A stretch of 20,717 nt of DNA from Reticulitermes lucifugus (GCA_026260175.1 JAKCWW010003676.1:15371-36087), one strand, 5' to 3'. Numbered from the stretch's first letter, positions 10,479 to 19,742 are shown. Notes: a model not told the origin generated them from the letters alone. Program-made: numbers and translations.

Positions 10479-10998
10479 GTGAGACTTGGATAATAATCAG
10501 TATAGACACAATACACGGCATAAATAACATAAACCTTGGTCATGAATCAAGCGCATTCTAGCGACAAAGCTTTCGTTGTAATGACCAAACTCGGCAGCTC
10601 AGTTGCGGTTTCGTTCTTGTGAGATATGCTGATGTGTAATTACATTGTTCTATCAAACAGTTTGAATACAGTGATCATTAACCGTCCGTAATATATAAAT
10701 TCTATGAAAAGGACCAAATCTTTACTGTCATTATTCTCTTAAAAATGGATAGAACCTGAAAGAAAAGCAAGAATCAGGACAAGTTCTGTAGGAACAGGCA
10801 CAAAGAGATCGAAAGTAATTAATGAAATGAACATAAAAATGACCCTGTATTTTTGATGAGTCTTCCGCTTCACAGATCCCAAATAAATGTTCGCATTAGG
10901 TTTTACTACCCCTCGACAGCGAAGGCATAAAACTGTGTGTACCATTTGTTCAAAGCAGTTGCCAAATTAAGATGAACTAAATGAAAATGAAAATATTC

Positions 10999-11451
10999 CG
11001 TTCTGTCCAAAAAAATAAAATATCGACAGCCTGTTCTAGCCGAAAAGTAAAATGTCGAAGGCTTCTCCTGTCCGAAAAATAAAATGTCGAAGGCTTGTTC
11101 TAGCCGAAAAGTAAAATGTCGAAGGCTTGTTCTAGCCGAAAAGTAAAATGTCGAAGGCTTCTCCTGTCCGAAAAATAAAATGTCGACAGCTAATTTTCTC
11201 CGAAGAATAAAATGTCGACAGCCTCTTGTGGCTGAAAAATAAAATTTCGACGGCTTGCTCTGGCCGAAAAATAAAATGTCGAAGGCTTGTTCTAGCCGAA
11301 AAGTAAAATGTCGAGGGCTTCTTCTGTCCTAAAAATAAAATGTCGACGGCTTGTTGTGGCCGAAAGTTAAAATGTCGAAGGCTTGTTGTGGCCGAAAGTT
11401 AAAATGTCGAAGGCTTGTTGTGGCCGAAATTTAAAATGTCAACATCTTCTT
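10999..11451 (+). repeat. 32-bp minisatellite, 14 units
   Basis: The unit is approximately AAAATGTCGAAGGCTTGTTC followed by TAGCCGAAAAGT. The ATG-like triplet of each unit falls at 11020, 11052, 11084 and then every 32 bases to 11436, with no insertion or deletion. Units alternate between a TTCTAGCC type and a CTCCTGTCC type, and the last three share a GTTGTGGCC type, so there is some higher-order structure. The period is not a multiple of three, so the array is not protein-coding. It begins about 520 bp inside the FAR intron. Confidence 0.5.
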
Positions 11452-12495
11452 CCGTAGAAAATACAAACCAAACATATCGTGTTCGACAGACGCTCTATTC
11501 AAGTCGGAACTCAAAACGTAACAAAAGCGCGATCCAAACAACGACGTTCGGCATGCTTGCTTTTAGGCTTGCAGAAGCAATTCGCCACCGTACTAAGAAC
11601 CTGTCTAGTGTAACACAGCCTAGCGGCTAGTTACAGAAATGTCTAACGCTGTAAATTAATTTTCACTCCAATACATTTATTTGTTCGAAAACTAATAGTT
11701 ACGTCAAATTAATTTTCTCTGTTTAAAATTTAAGGCTGTCGAAAATTCCACGGTTTTTGCAGACACATGACATTTAAGTGCTAGTGACGTGCTGTTGTTT
11801 CTCGAATCTTAAACATGTACAAGGTCCATCTTCCATTCTTGCCAACCGATGTGCATGTCTCACGCTCTGCTGAAGCGCTCGGTGTACAGTGCAGGACCTA
11901 CCTTTAGTTTTGTCCATCGATGTCTTGTCCAAGAGTTGAATCTTGTGGTCATTTTAAACAAGTAGTCCACAACACAATCACAGAAACATACATAGCACAT
12001 CACTTTATACATTTCAATATCCATTTTATATATTCAAACATATACCTTTCAACATTGAAGTGAAAGAAGGGTCAAAGGGTCAAAGCAAAATTAAGTCCTG
12101 ATTTACTAAATTTTTGTCCCTCCAATACGAGTTATTCACAGGGAGAAACTGTAAAGGATCTCTTTTAACTCTCTCCCTCTCGCATTGATATCATTGGTTG
12201 TGCCGACCGAACCCTGTCAAGTTAACACCCTGCGGTATAAAAAAAGACAGACAAAAATTCTTAAAAGTAAACTCTCCTAAATTAACGTCCCTTTCCTGCC
12301 AGCGAGGGCTACGGTAGACACAAAAGGTAATTTGCTCGGCCTACGCCGAAATCCTGACATGGGCACCTAACAGGGAGGGCAGGGAGGACAAAATCACTTA
12401 CAAACTAAGTAAAAAAAATCACATCCACAGGGTTGTCAACCCGACCTTAACCTACACCCTGAGTCATGGCGGCTACCGCACCAAATACAGAGTTG
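11452..12495. other. Intronic, no gene recognised
   Basis: Sequence after the minisatellite. AT-rich at first, then a more balanced stretch (about 12170-12480) that could be an unlabelled repeat ending in the fold-back at 12496-12560. Confidence 0.5.
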
Positions 12496-12560
12496 CCTGA
12501 CACGGCAGTGTTATCATGACCAGCCTGGGGCCGGACTGACGTCATGATAAGCTCGTGTCG
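12496..12560. repeat. Inverted repeat (fold-back)
   Basis: TTATCATGAC (12511-12520) and GTCATGATAA (12541-12550) are exact reverse complements around a 20-base GC-rich loop. Outside them CCTGACACG and CGTGTCGG also pair, so the stem extends with an interior bulge. It could be the core of a small MITE or the end of an element. A small palindrome, GGGTTGTCAACCC, lies nearby at 12430-12442. Confidence 0.5.
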
Positions 12561-12611
12561 GTGCTATGGCGTACCTGATTTGCTGCGAATACCCAGCCCA
12601 TCCTCCTGCAG

Positions 12612-12929
12612 ATGGGTCCTCAATCGCTAAAGGTTCAGCCGACACTGTTTATTTGTAACATTACGGTTTGCGCGTTGCTCCTCTTGTCATGGCTCCTGGT
12701 TCTTAGTCTGCTGCTGTTTCCACTGGATCCTTGTAGCCGTAGACAAAATTGCACAACACTGTATCATAGACACTTAGAGAGTGCTTGTTATCACACACAT
12801 ATCACAACGATTTTTCGGTTTTGTGTTACACACAGCGTCACAGTAATCCAGTTTGTAGTCACTCCCGCCAACACACGAACACATTATAAAAATCACAGGA
12901 TGTGGCACTCGCGAACCACACAGAGTTAA
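12612..12929 (+). other. Unrecognised 105-codon open frame
   Basis: The frame starts MGPQSLKVQPTLFICNITVC and has one strongly hydrophobic stretch (about residues 15-38, rich in Leu, Val and Ser), then a His/Thr-rich tail. I do not recognise it. It lies in an intron near a fold-back, with an open antisense frame too (12774-13010 minus). I lean towards repeat-derived or chance sequence. Confidence 0.5.
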
Positions 12930-13317
12930 CCTGCCTGTCTGCCAATGTGATAATTTGCCTGACAATATTTTAATTATTAGAACACACAAATATGTCAGAC
13001 GGTGATACAAACGTGTTTAGCTGGCTGTCCTGACCTTCCGAAATGCGGTGAATTAATAAAAATCGCAACTTCAAATTAAGACACTTTTGCAGTAATTTGA
13101 ATATAATCTAGACCTAAGTGGTTTATGTCTAAATAATATTTAATCAGGAAGCCTGAAAAATACGGAAATAAATTTTATGGGAAAGTGAGGGTTACATTTT
13201 TAAAACATGCAGTACGTAATGCAACATAATGATTACATTATTGTGTTGAAGTAAATCAGTCTTCCTTAATTTCATTATAATACATAAATAATACTCATCC
13301 GCAAACATATCGATATA

Positions 13318-13412
13318 AGAACTGCGCTCTTCTGGGATATTCCGCGGCGTCGTTTGGTGTTTACCGACTTTTCGGGATCTCATCAACATCGCGGCGGACG
13401 CCTAAAATCAAG
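13318..13412 (+). mobile_element. Dispersed repeat family, copy B, 95-bp insert with flanking 11-bp repeats
   Basis: The insert carries the same core (CTCTTCTGGGATATTCC, CGGCGTCGTTTGGTG, TTTACCGACTTTTCGGGA) and then, inverted, module X (CATCAACATCGCGGCGGA). It is bracketed by identical 11-bp ATATCGATATA at 13307-13317 and 13413-13423, which look like a target-site duplication. That word is also self-complementary apart from its centre, so a short fold-back is the alternative reading. Confidence 0.5.
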
Positions 13413-13423
13413 ATATCGATATA

Positions 13424-13513
13424 AAGTTGTGATCAACTTTAATACTGTAACACATTTTGGATTTCATTAATTTAATTCTCAACTGAATTATTTTCTGACA
13501 TAACACAAAATAA

Positions 13514-13545
<32 letters not shown>

Positions 13546-15349
13546 CAGTCCTTCCGTATTCCTTTGTTAGGACTATCTTCTGATTAACGCCGACTTGTCA
13601 CCGTGTCAGTCCTCTCTCAATTAAGTACATGCATTATTTACAAATATTTTATTTCATTAAACCACTTGTACTTAACTTCACCTAACTACCCTCCTACATC
13701 TACGACAAAAGCTTTACACTTCTTGTAAGCTACTCTTTCATATTCAGCCACTTTGTACTTATACGCACAATGTCGCATGTTGTACTGTACACACAGCTAC
13801 TCTAAAGTGATACAAATAACATTGGAAACAGAGCTTTAAAGTGTATTTATACACACCCTTGTTTACTCAAAGCACGTTCGTATATAGCTTAGACACGGAA
13901 CAACGCTTTACCAACTGAAATACTTTCATTGTGTCTGTAATTTAGCTAATATTCTTACTGTGAATGAATCAAGTAGGCCACGACACTCGTGATGTGGGAA
14001 AAAAAACCTACACAGATTTATGGAAAGTTTGTCTTTGAACACTTAAGCGTGACATATAGGATAATATTAGGAGGGACTGCAGTAAAGAAGTGAAGTGGGT
14101 AAGACCGGTTGAGGTTATGACCTGTGATGGTGATGGAGATGACATTAATGTTCTTCGATAGTGGTGAAGATTTGTAGAAATGAATATGTAACAGGGGAGA
14201 GGAGATTACTTACAAAAGTGTTCCCTTCATATCAGCTGACGAGGTCAAGTAATGTTAAACGAGAAGTGAAGAAGGTGGTAGTAGACCAGATAAATAATTG
14301 TGGAAGATTGTCTGGGAGAACTGAATCATATGATACCACAGAAGGCTTTATATGAACACCTGGTAGAGTGACGTCATAACGACTTCATATGTTGATAGCG
14401 CTTGTTGGAAAAAGAGCTGAAACAGCGCCTAAGAGCGGGTCTGAAGCTTTAAAATGTGATGACCTTGTATTATATTCTTCTGTCTGAAGGAAATTATGAC
14501 GAATGTAGGGCTAACAGGAAACGCTGTCTAGGGATATTTTGTCGGTCCGTCTGTCACACCTAATAAAATGGGCACCTGCCATTAAAATTATTGTCATATT
14601 TTCGTAAAATTTTATTTTTAAAACTTAAGTATTAAATTACTTTAATTACTTTGGTTAATTGTTATTACCGTATTAAATGTTAAACTTAGAATGCCGTTTG
14701 TTTTAATACGTGACTTACTATAAAATTTGGAAAAAGTGAAATAATTTTTTTTCGATTTTCCATGGACCAATTCCGCTTCGCAAACCACAATCTGAGAAAC
14801 ACTTATGAAATGGGAACTTTCTTCTTCAAAATCATGAAGGTGTATCGGTACATAAAGCGAAATACATTCATATGTGTAGTGCACATGAAGCACTTCTCAT
14901 GATGCGAGTCGAATTTGTTTGATGTAAGTATGCAGAGGATGTCAGTGGCACATATGAACGTGCAAACTGTGTTAGGTTAGTGTTTGCCGGTCATGCATAA
15001 GCAAATGTACGAAGCCACAACCAGAAGAATAAGGAAATGCTAGCTTGTTAATATATTAGTGGGTTAGTCAAGTACATAGACTGATAATTTGTACGATCAT
15101 GTGTGGAAAACTGACATCAAGAATTTCTATGCCAAACTGTCAGCCACAACATACGTGACGTCCTTTCTAGTGACGTGAGAGTAGACTGAAGAAACAAAAC
15201 ATAATTTAACAAAGTAAATATTTTTCGGCTTCCCGGTGTACATACAGCTCTTAAACATTAGTATGTAAAAAGATGGCCGAAATACTGCCTGTGGCCTTCA
15301 ATCATTCAAACATGGCTACATCAGAAGGAAGACATTAATCACAGTGTAT
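13424..15349. other. Intronic, no gene recognised
   Basis: Holds the TAA microsatellite and AT-rich DNA. Frames at 14161-14355 plus and 14642-14893 minus resemble nothing known to me. Confidence 0.5.
13517..13544. repeat. (TAA)9 microsatellite
   Basis: Nine uninterrupted TAA units in the FAR intron. Confidence 0.5.
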
Positions 15350-15770
15350 ATTGTAGGTATGAATTATGCACTTTTCTTTCAGCAACAAACTTACCTCTAT
15401 ATTTCAGACGATAACATTATGGAAATAAATAAATAAATAAATAATTCACGAAAATCATAGTTTTAAACGTATAATAGCGGACTTAAGTTATTTTAACATT
15501 TTTTTGGCGGCACACGACCTGAAGAGCAATATGGTTACAAATATTTGCAAAGGCGGTAAATATTAAGTATAAAATTTCTTGTCAGCAAAAAACTTACGTC
15601 TAGAATTGAGATAATAATATTACATAAACAAAGAAAGATTTATTTTACAGACCTTCATAGTTATTAATGTATAATTTAATTCAGAAAATATTTTAATATT
15701 TACTTTGGCGCCATGTCATCTGTAGAACCGCCATGACCACAAACGTTTGCAAAGAAAGTTTAAAATTAAG
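15350..15770. repeat. Degenerate tandem duplication, period about 203 bp
   Basis: Paired landmarks recur 202-203 bases apart: CAGCAACAAACTTAC (15380) and CAGCAAAAAACTTAC (15583); a CATAGTT stretch; TTTTTTTGGCGGCA and TTACTTTGGCGCCA; ATTTGCAAAGG (about 15543) and GTTTGCAAAGA (about 15745). The units are strongly diverged. A third partial unit may lie at 15775-15960 (AAAAAGGCGCCAAAATGGC). This may be the remnant of a satellite or of a tandemly inserted repeat. Confidence 0.5.
15423..15442. repeat. (AAAT)5 microsatellite
   Basis: Five AAAT units lying inside the first unit of the 203-bp duplication. The second unit has only an imperfect A-rich counterpart, so the tract expanded after the duplication. 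Confidence 0.5.
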
Positions 15771-16529
15771 TGTACATTTTATCAATGTTAATAAAAAATT
15801 CCTTAAGCAAATTTTTTCAAACAGTATTTAATAAATTCTGAATAATCTAGTCGTTTAGAAAAGCTCAAATATGTAACGTTTTTGCCTAATTATAAAAAGG
15901 CGCCAAAATGGCTAAAAAATTTATAAACCATTTTTCATGCTAATTAACGTATATTATGGAGAGTAACTATAAAATTTCAGGTTTGTGATATGCAGCTTAA
16001 GTGCACATTGTAATGTTAAAATTTAGTGAAAAATAATATGAAATACGTTGAACACTTCGTTACCGTAACACATAAAGGGAATCACCAAGACCGCCTTTTC
16101 AGCAAGCACACAAATGTAAGGAGTTTTCTGTATATTTGCAGACTGTATTTGTTTTAATCGCATCAACATGAAATCATAAATCGCCAAGTAAATCCACTTA
16201 CTGTACTTTGCTAACGCTCAAGAAAGTTTAATGATGTCAATTGGTGGACATGCAGGCACACTGACACACTCAACTCGGGGGTGAACGACACTGTGCTGTG
16301 ATTGGTCAAACCGTTGTATTAATAAGGGAGGAGTTCCAATTTATCCGCAAGATGTCACTGTTATCAACACCTGTCGCAGCTGGATTCCAGTGTTTGCTAG
16401 TGAGAAAGATTTTACATATAACTGACAGATACCGAGACGCTTTTATATGCATTTTTTGTAGTTTAATTAACGACTCTGTATTATATAGCCCCGAATGGAA
16501 GGATAAAAAAACACAATGTGAAAGGAAGC

Positions 16530-16741
16530 AGTAAAATTTGTCCTTATCCAGGCCATGAAGGATTACTGGGGGAATGGATGTATGAATCCATTCATTCATA
16601 ACCTCGGCACTAGATGGAGGTGGATGGTCAATTTTACCCTCGGCCGCTATACCTTCGGTAAAAGAGTTCCCGGTACGCATTAAGTAGGAGACTGGGTGGG
16701 TCCCAGAGCCAATTTAGACGTTTTGGAGAAAAGAAAACCTC
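16530..16741 (-). mobile_element. SINE copy, 5'-truncated, minus strand
   Basis: Read on the minus strand this gives TTTCTCCAAAACGTCTAAAT, CTCTGGGACCCACCCAGTC, TCTAGTGCCGAGGTTATGAA, a short fold-back TGAATGGATTCATACATCCA and CCTTCATGGCCTGGATA. The order matches the copy at 955-1220. The tRNA-like head is absent, so this is a truncated insertion. It lies in the FAR intron opposite to the gene. A 124-codon frame across it is not a gene. Confidence 0.5.
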
Positions 16742-17244
16742 TTGTACATGCCGTATATAGAACCCCCTAATCACTGTACTGACAGAACTATCAGGCTCTA
16801 AACCACGTAGTTCGGTCTTTCCCGAAGTTTTCTTGCTGAGGAGTCATCTTGGGTTTGCAAATTCCGAAGGATTTTCGGGCCAAGAAAATGTCGTAAATGA
16901 CTTTATGCTAGTCTGGAGTCAAAGAAAACTTTATCTACCGCTGTGAAGAATAGCGCAGGCGAATTGATTTCGTTGGTTTCAAATAAGTTTTATTTTTACT
17001 TTTTCAGAGTGTGGCCACAAAGACAACATTTTTTTGAAGCAAGTAATTGCCTGTTTTCCTGAATATTAAAATATTATCTATTTAAGAATTCTCTAAGATT
17101 AAATTTCGATTGTAGAGAAGGTTTCCGCGAGTCCCGTGGGAAGCCTTGGCTTCTGCACACTACATAGAGTTTGTAAGCCAGTGGTTCAATTGTCTGTGTC
17201 GTATTGTCTTTGAAACGTATTTGTACGTCACGGGAAAAAATGAA
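16742..17244. other. Intronic, no gene recognised
   Basis: No frame, repeat partner or RNA gene could be supported here. Confidence 0.5.
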
Positions 17245-17424
17245 TTTGAAAATTATTGAAAAGAAAGTGCTTAGGAAAGTATTTGGAAATATGTAGAACT
17301 ACAGCAAGTTAAAAGAATATTGCGAGTCCAGTAATGCTGTTAAACGTTCAGGTGGAGGTTAAAATGGAATTGCCGTACAGCGAGGATGGAAAAGGCAAGA
17401 AAGAGAGGGGTTTGTGAATAAGAT
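17245..17424 (+). pseudogene. Possible LINE pol remnant (weak)
   Basis: A short frame reads EKKVLRKVFGNM, a stop, then NYSKLKEYCESS. The KVLRxxFG stretch followed by an N-Y-x-x-L segment resembles the sequence that precedes the RRxRWAGHVARM motif in the same LINE family as the fragment at 18176-18390. The match is short and the remainder does not align convincingly. The alternative is chance similarity in purine-rich DNA. Confidence 0.5.
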
Positions 17425-17468
17425 TTGAATTCAATTACGATTCTGAAATTACAATAACTTTTTGTGAT

Positions 17469-17482
17469 TATATATATATATA
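17469..17482. repeat. (TA)7 microsatellite
   Basis: Seven TA units in the intron, just downstream of the weak LINE-like remnant. Confidence 0.5.
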
Positions 17483-17910
17483 CATATTCAATTAATGGAG
17501 CCTGGACTTAGAAGTTAATAAGTGGGGGTCCGCGAAATTTTTTTGAAGTTAAGAACGTGTCCTCATAATCGAAACGATGTTAATCGCTCGCCTACAGGCC
17601 TTCATGAGCAGTGCTCAATAATAAATCAGGTTTGCTCTATACAAAATTATGCCACACGATACTATACTGTATTATTATCTCCGTACGCTTAGAATGGAAA
17701 TGCGAACTTGTTACGTCTTTGCTGTCTGATTAATGGTCTGTGTTATGTATGATGAGGTTTCTACTGTGGCTGGCCTAACAAATGAGCCACCACTGCTAGT
17801 ATAATCACAGAGCGAGCACCTGCGAAATAAGCCAATCACGAGTCAAGACGCAATCCTAAGACACCTCACCCCGGTCAAACACCTGTGCTGCTACAAGGAT
17901 AGGTTGAGGC

Positions 17911-17919
17911 TATAAATAG
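17911..17919 (+). promoter_or_regulatory. TATA-box-like word TATAAATAG inside the FAR intron
   Basis: TATAAATAG matches the eukaryotic TATA consensus well and stands in locally GC-richer DNA (about 17820-17940). No clear insect initiator (TCAGT type) lies 25-30 bases downstream and no ORF follows. It might be an internal promoter for a short FAR isoform, part of a repeat, or chance. Confidence 0.5.
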
Positions 17920-18175
17920 CCGTTGTGGCCATACGACCTCTTTCCAACCAAACCAGTTAAAGAAAAAAACCATAACTTCAAGCAAAGGAATTTAATTTAT
18001 AAGACCAACGTTAAGGTATTAAACCGAAGGAGTTTGTATGCATGTCGGTTAGTAAGTAAAACCACGCTCTAAATATTCTCAAACTCCATGGAGCGGGGTC
18101 CTTCTTGAGAAAATAACAGTTCCTCAGCTAGACAACAAATTCCCCGTATTTTATGAAACCTGAAGTTTCATTACC

Positions 18176-18390
18176 CTGTCCTGAGCCACATGAATTTAGT
18201 CCACGTCCTTAAATTCTGTTGTTTAAGATTAATTTTAATGTTATCCTTCCATGTATCCCTACCAAGAGGCATCTTTATTTTCAGTTGCTCTACATAAACC
18301 CTGTACATTACTCTTCTCTACCATGCGTGCCACATGCCCAGCCCATTTAATTCTCCTCGATTTAATCAACCGTGCGTACATTAACATTCT
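18176..18390 (-). pseudogene. Non-LTR retrotransposon (LINE) C-terminal pol remnant
   Basis: On the minus strand one frame reads LIKSRRIKWAGHVARMVEKS. A second frame continues VYVEQLKIKMPLGRDTW, then KDNIKINLKQ and TKFMWLRTG before a stop. IKSRRxxWAGHVARM followed by PLGR and DNIKxDL is the signature of the region just after the reverse transcriptase in common insect LINEs. The two halves are joined by a frameshift near 18318, so the copy is inactive. It sits about 350 bp upstream of FAR exon 2 in antisense and appears 5'-truncated. Confidence 0.5.
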
Positions 18391-18739
18391 CATATCGATG
18401 TAAAGGTTGATGATAGAGCACATGTAGATGCAGCATTTTTATTCATAGTGATTATTAGAATAACATCCTGACTTTCGGCGCACATCACGCCGAACACCCT
18501 CTTTGCCTACTTTGACTTTTTTAAAACTGATCTGTCAAACATAGCCTCAAAGTTTCAGCCCTTCTAAATGCTCGTGATTTGTACTTCCTGACTTACAGAC
18601 TATATCTCGTACGCAATTTATAGGCATATTCATAATCTGTCTATACAAAATTTCATATTCCTGGATATAAACAATAAATATTAACTACTTTGATTTCATA
18701 GGAACTTGACGTGATAACATGAAGTTTACGTGTTTTCAG

Positions 18740-18988
18740 ATGTTCGACAGACTTCGTAACGAACGTCCTGGGTTCGTATCACAGTTGATTGCAGTCAGAG
18801 GTGATGTAACGTTAGAGAACCTGGGATTGACCAGCGAGGATAGGTCCCTGATCGAGAAGAAAGTTTCTGTGGTGTTCCACTGTGCCGGTAACGTCAGGTT
18901 TGACCAGACGCTGAAGAACGCCGTCAGATACAACACGCTGGGCACAAGAAGAGTTCTGGAACTCGCGGAAGGCATAGACAACGTGGAC
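18740..18988 (+). CDS. FAR: Fatty acyl-CoA reductase, second coding exon (partial gene)
   Basis: This exon encodes residues 81-163 of the same reductase. It begins directly after TGTTTTCAG (18731-18739) with MFDRLRNERPGF. Joined to exon 1 this gives [18 protein letters not shown], matching the usual FAR stretch of the form EELL-x-x-x-LFDRLR with no residues missing. Further along are GDVT (101-104), LGLTSEDR, then VSVVFHCAGNVRFDQTLKNA (122-141), YNTLGTR and VLELAEGIDNVD. These are the conserved NAD-binding-domain segments around the cofactor cleft. FARs more often have an Ala pair where this protein has Cys-Ala-Gly, which looks like a natural variant. The exon ends on GAC before a perfect GTGAGT donor (18989-18994), again phase 0. 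The next family segment (about VFVHVSTAY), the Tyr-x-x-x-Lys catalytic motif and the C-terminal sterile domain are not in the window. No stop or frameshift is seen, so the gene looks intact as far as it goes. Confidence 0.5.
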
Positions 18989-19011
18989 GTGAGTATGGCA
19001 TGAGAGGCGAG

Positions 19012-19218
19012 CCGCGATAGCTCAGTCGGTAAGCGACTTGTTACGGACTGGACCGTCCCTGAATCGAATCCTGGTGGGGGCGAGATTTTTCCTAGCCGTC
19101 CAGACCTGCCCTGGGGCCCACCGAGTCTCTTTCCCGGGGGTAAAGTGGAGCGTTGACCAGCCACCTCCTTCTAGCGCCGAGGTTAAAGAAAGAGTAGATC
19201 TTGTAACCGCGCTTCCAC
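19012..19218 (+). mobile_element. tRNA-derived SINE, head and body (5' part of a split copy)
   Basis: The head carries a textbook RNA polymerase III A box, TAGCTCAGTCGG (19018-19029), and about 35 bases on a B box-like GAATCGAATCC (19062-19072). Its ends do not form an acceptor stem, so it is not a functional tRNA. The body contains CCTGGGGCCCACCGAGTC, CCCGGGGGTAAA and TCTAGCGCCGAGGTTAAA, all shared with the copies near 955-1220 and 16530-16741. The element lies just 23 bases inside the intron after FAR exon 2. Its 3' tail is missing here and seems to resume at about 19662. Confidence 0.5.
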
Positions 19219-19661
19219 TCAATAACTACTAATATTTAACTGGTGTTGGCCGCCAGAAGTTCACTTAAGGCCTGTGATAGTTATGTGTGGAAACGAGGCA
19301 CCGACTGTCATCTCATGGCAGATACGAACTCCACTCAGGGAATTTTATCGTGCTCGGTTTTTAATCAGTCCCACTCCGAACCAGGAAAATCTCTGTCATT
19401 ACTCGTTGAGGTCTACGTACCAAGTCTTCTGCATACCGCAGATTGCCTCCACGGCGCTAAGCTAAGTCCCGTTATCTTGGGTACCTGCTCAGGGTCTCGC
19501 GGTATGTCTATTGTTTGAGTGGTAATCTGAGGACCCTCACGCCAGAAAGTTTAGAGAGGAATGTGCACTTAGGTCCTCATAGTATGCGCAGGACCACACC
19601 TTTCAACTGGGGATGGGAGTCCTTGGATTCGAACTCAGGCTGCCCTGCTACAAGCTATGCT
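19219..19661. other. Segment of about 440 bp apparently inserted into the SINE
   Basis: This stretch separates the SINE body from its tail. The bordering sequences GCTTCCACTC (about 19209-19218) and GCTTCTACTC (about 19661-19670) match at 9 of 10 positions, as a diverged target-site duplication would. Near its right end GGATTCGAACTCAGG (19624-19638) is, on the minus strand, a good pol III B box, so the insert may itself be a degraded minus-strand SINE. No protein was recognised. Confidence 0.5.
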
Positions 19662-19742
19662 TCTACTCCCCCTCTGTGCCTTCATGGCATGTTATAGGGT
19701 GAAATTTACCTTGTATAGGATGAAATTTACCTTGTATAGGAT
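19662..19742 (+). mobile_element. SINE 3' tail with 21-bp tandem tail repeats
   Basis: ACTCCCCCTCTG followed by CCTTCATGGCATGTTA matches the 3' end expected for this SINE family; the minus-strand copy has the same CCTTCATGGC. The tail holds two near-identical 21-bp units (19694-19714 and 19715-19735), differing at one position, plus the start of a third. Tail expansion of this kind is typical of SINEs. I infer it belongs to the head at 19012-19218. Confidence 0.5.

Larger units (their letters stand above)
10479..18739 (+). other. FAR: FAR intron between coding exons 1 and 2 (8,261 bp)
   Basis: The intron begins GTGAGA and ends TGTTTTCAG, so it obeys the GT-AG rule, and both flanking codons are whole (phase 0). 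The join restores an uninterrupted conserved FAR segment, which makes a skipped exon inside unlikely. The intron is filled with repeats described separately. No other protein-coding exon was recognised in it on either strand. Confidence 0.5.

Noticed and set aside
10999-11451. Regular 32-bp units resembling a CRISPR array
   Set aside because: The whole unit is conserved, with no unique spacers, and the host is a eukaryote. It is a minisatellite.
16306-16680. 124-codon minus-strand open frame
   Set aside because: It is mostly the translated minus-strand SINE copy, with no protein motif.
19012-19085. Possible functional tRNA gene
   Set aside because: The A box is perfect and a B box is present, but the ends cannot pair as an acceptor stem and the sequence runs into a SINE body.
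18736-19164. 142-codon minus-strand open frame, the longest in the window
   Set aside because: It is antisense to FAR exon 2 and the SINE head. The sense strand carries the conserved reductase sequence.
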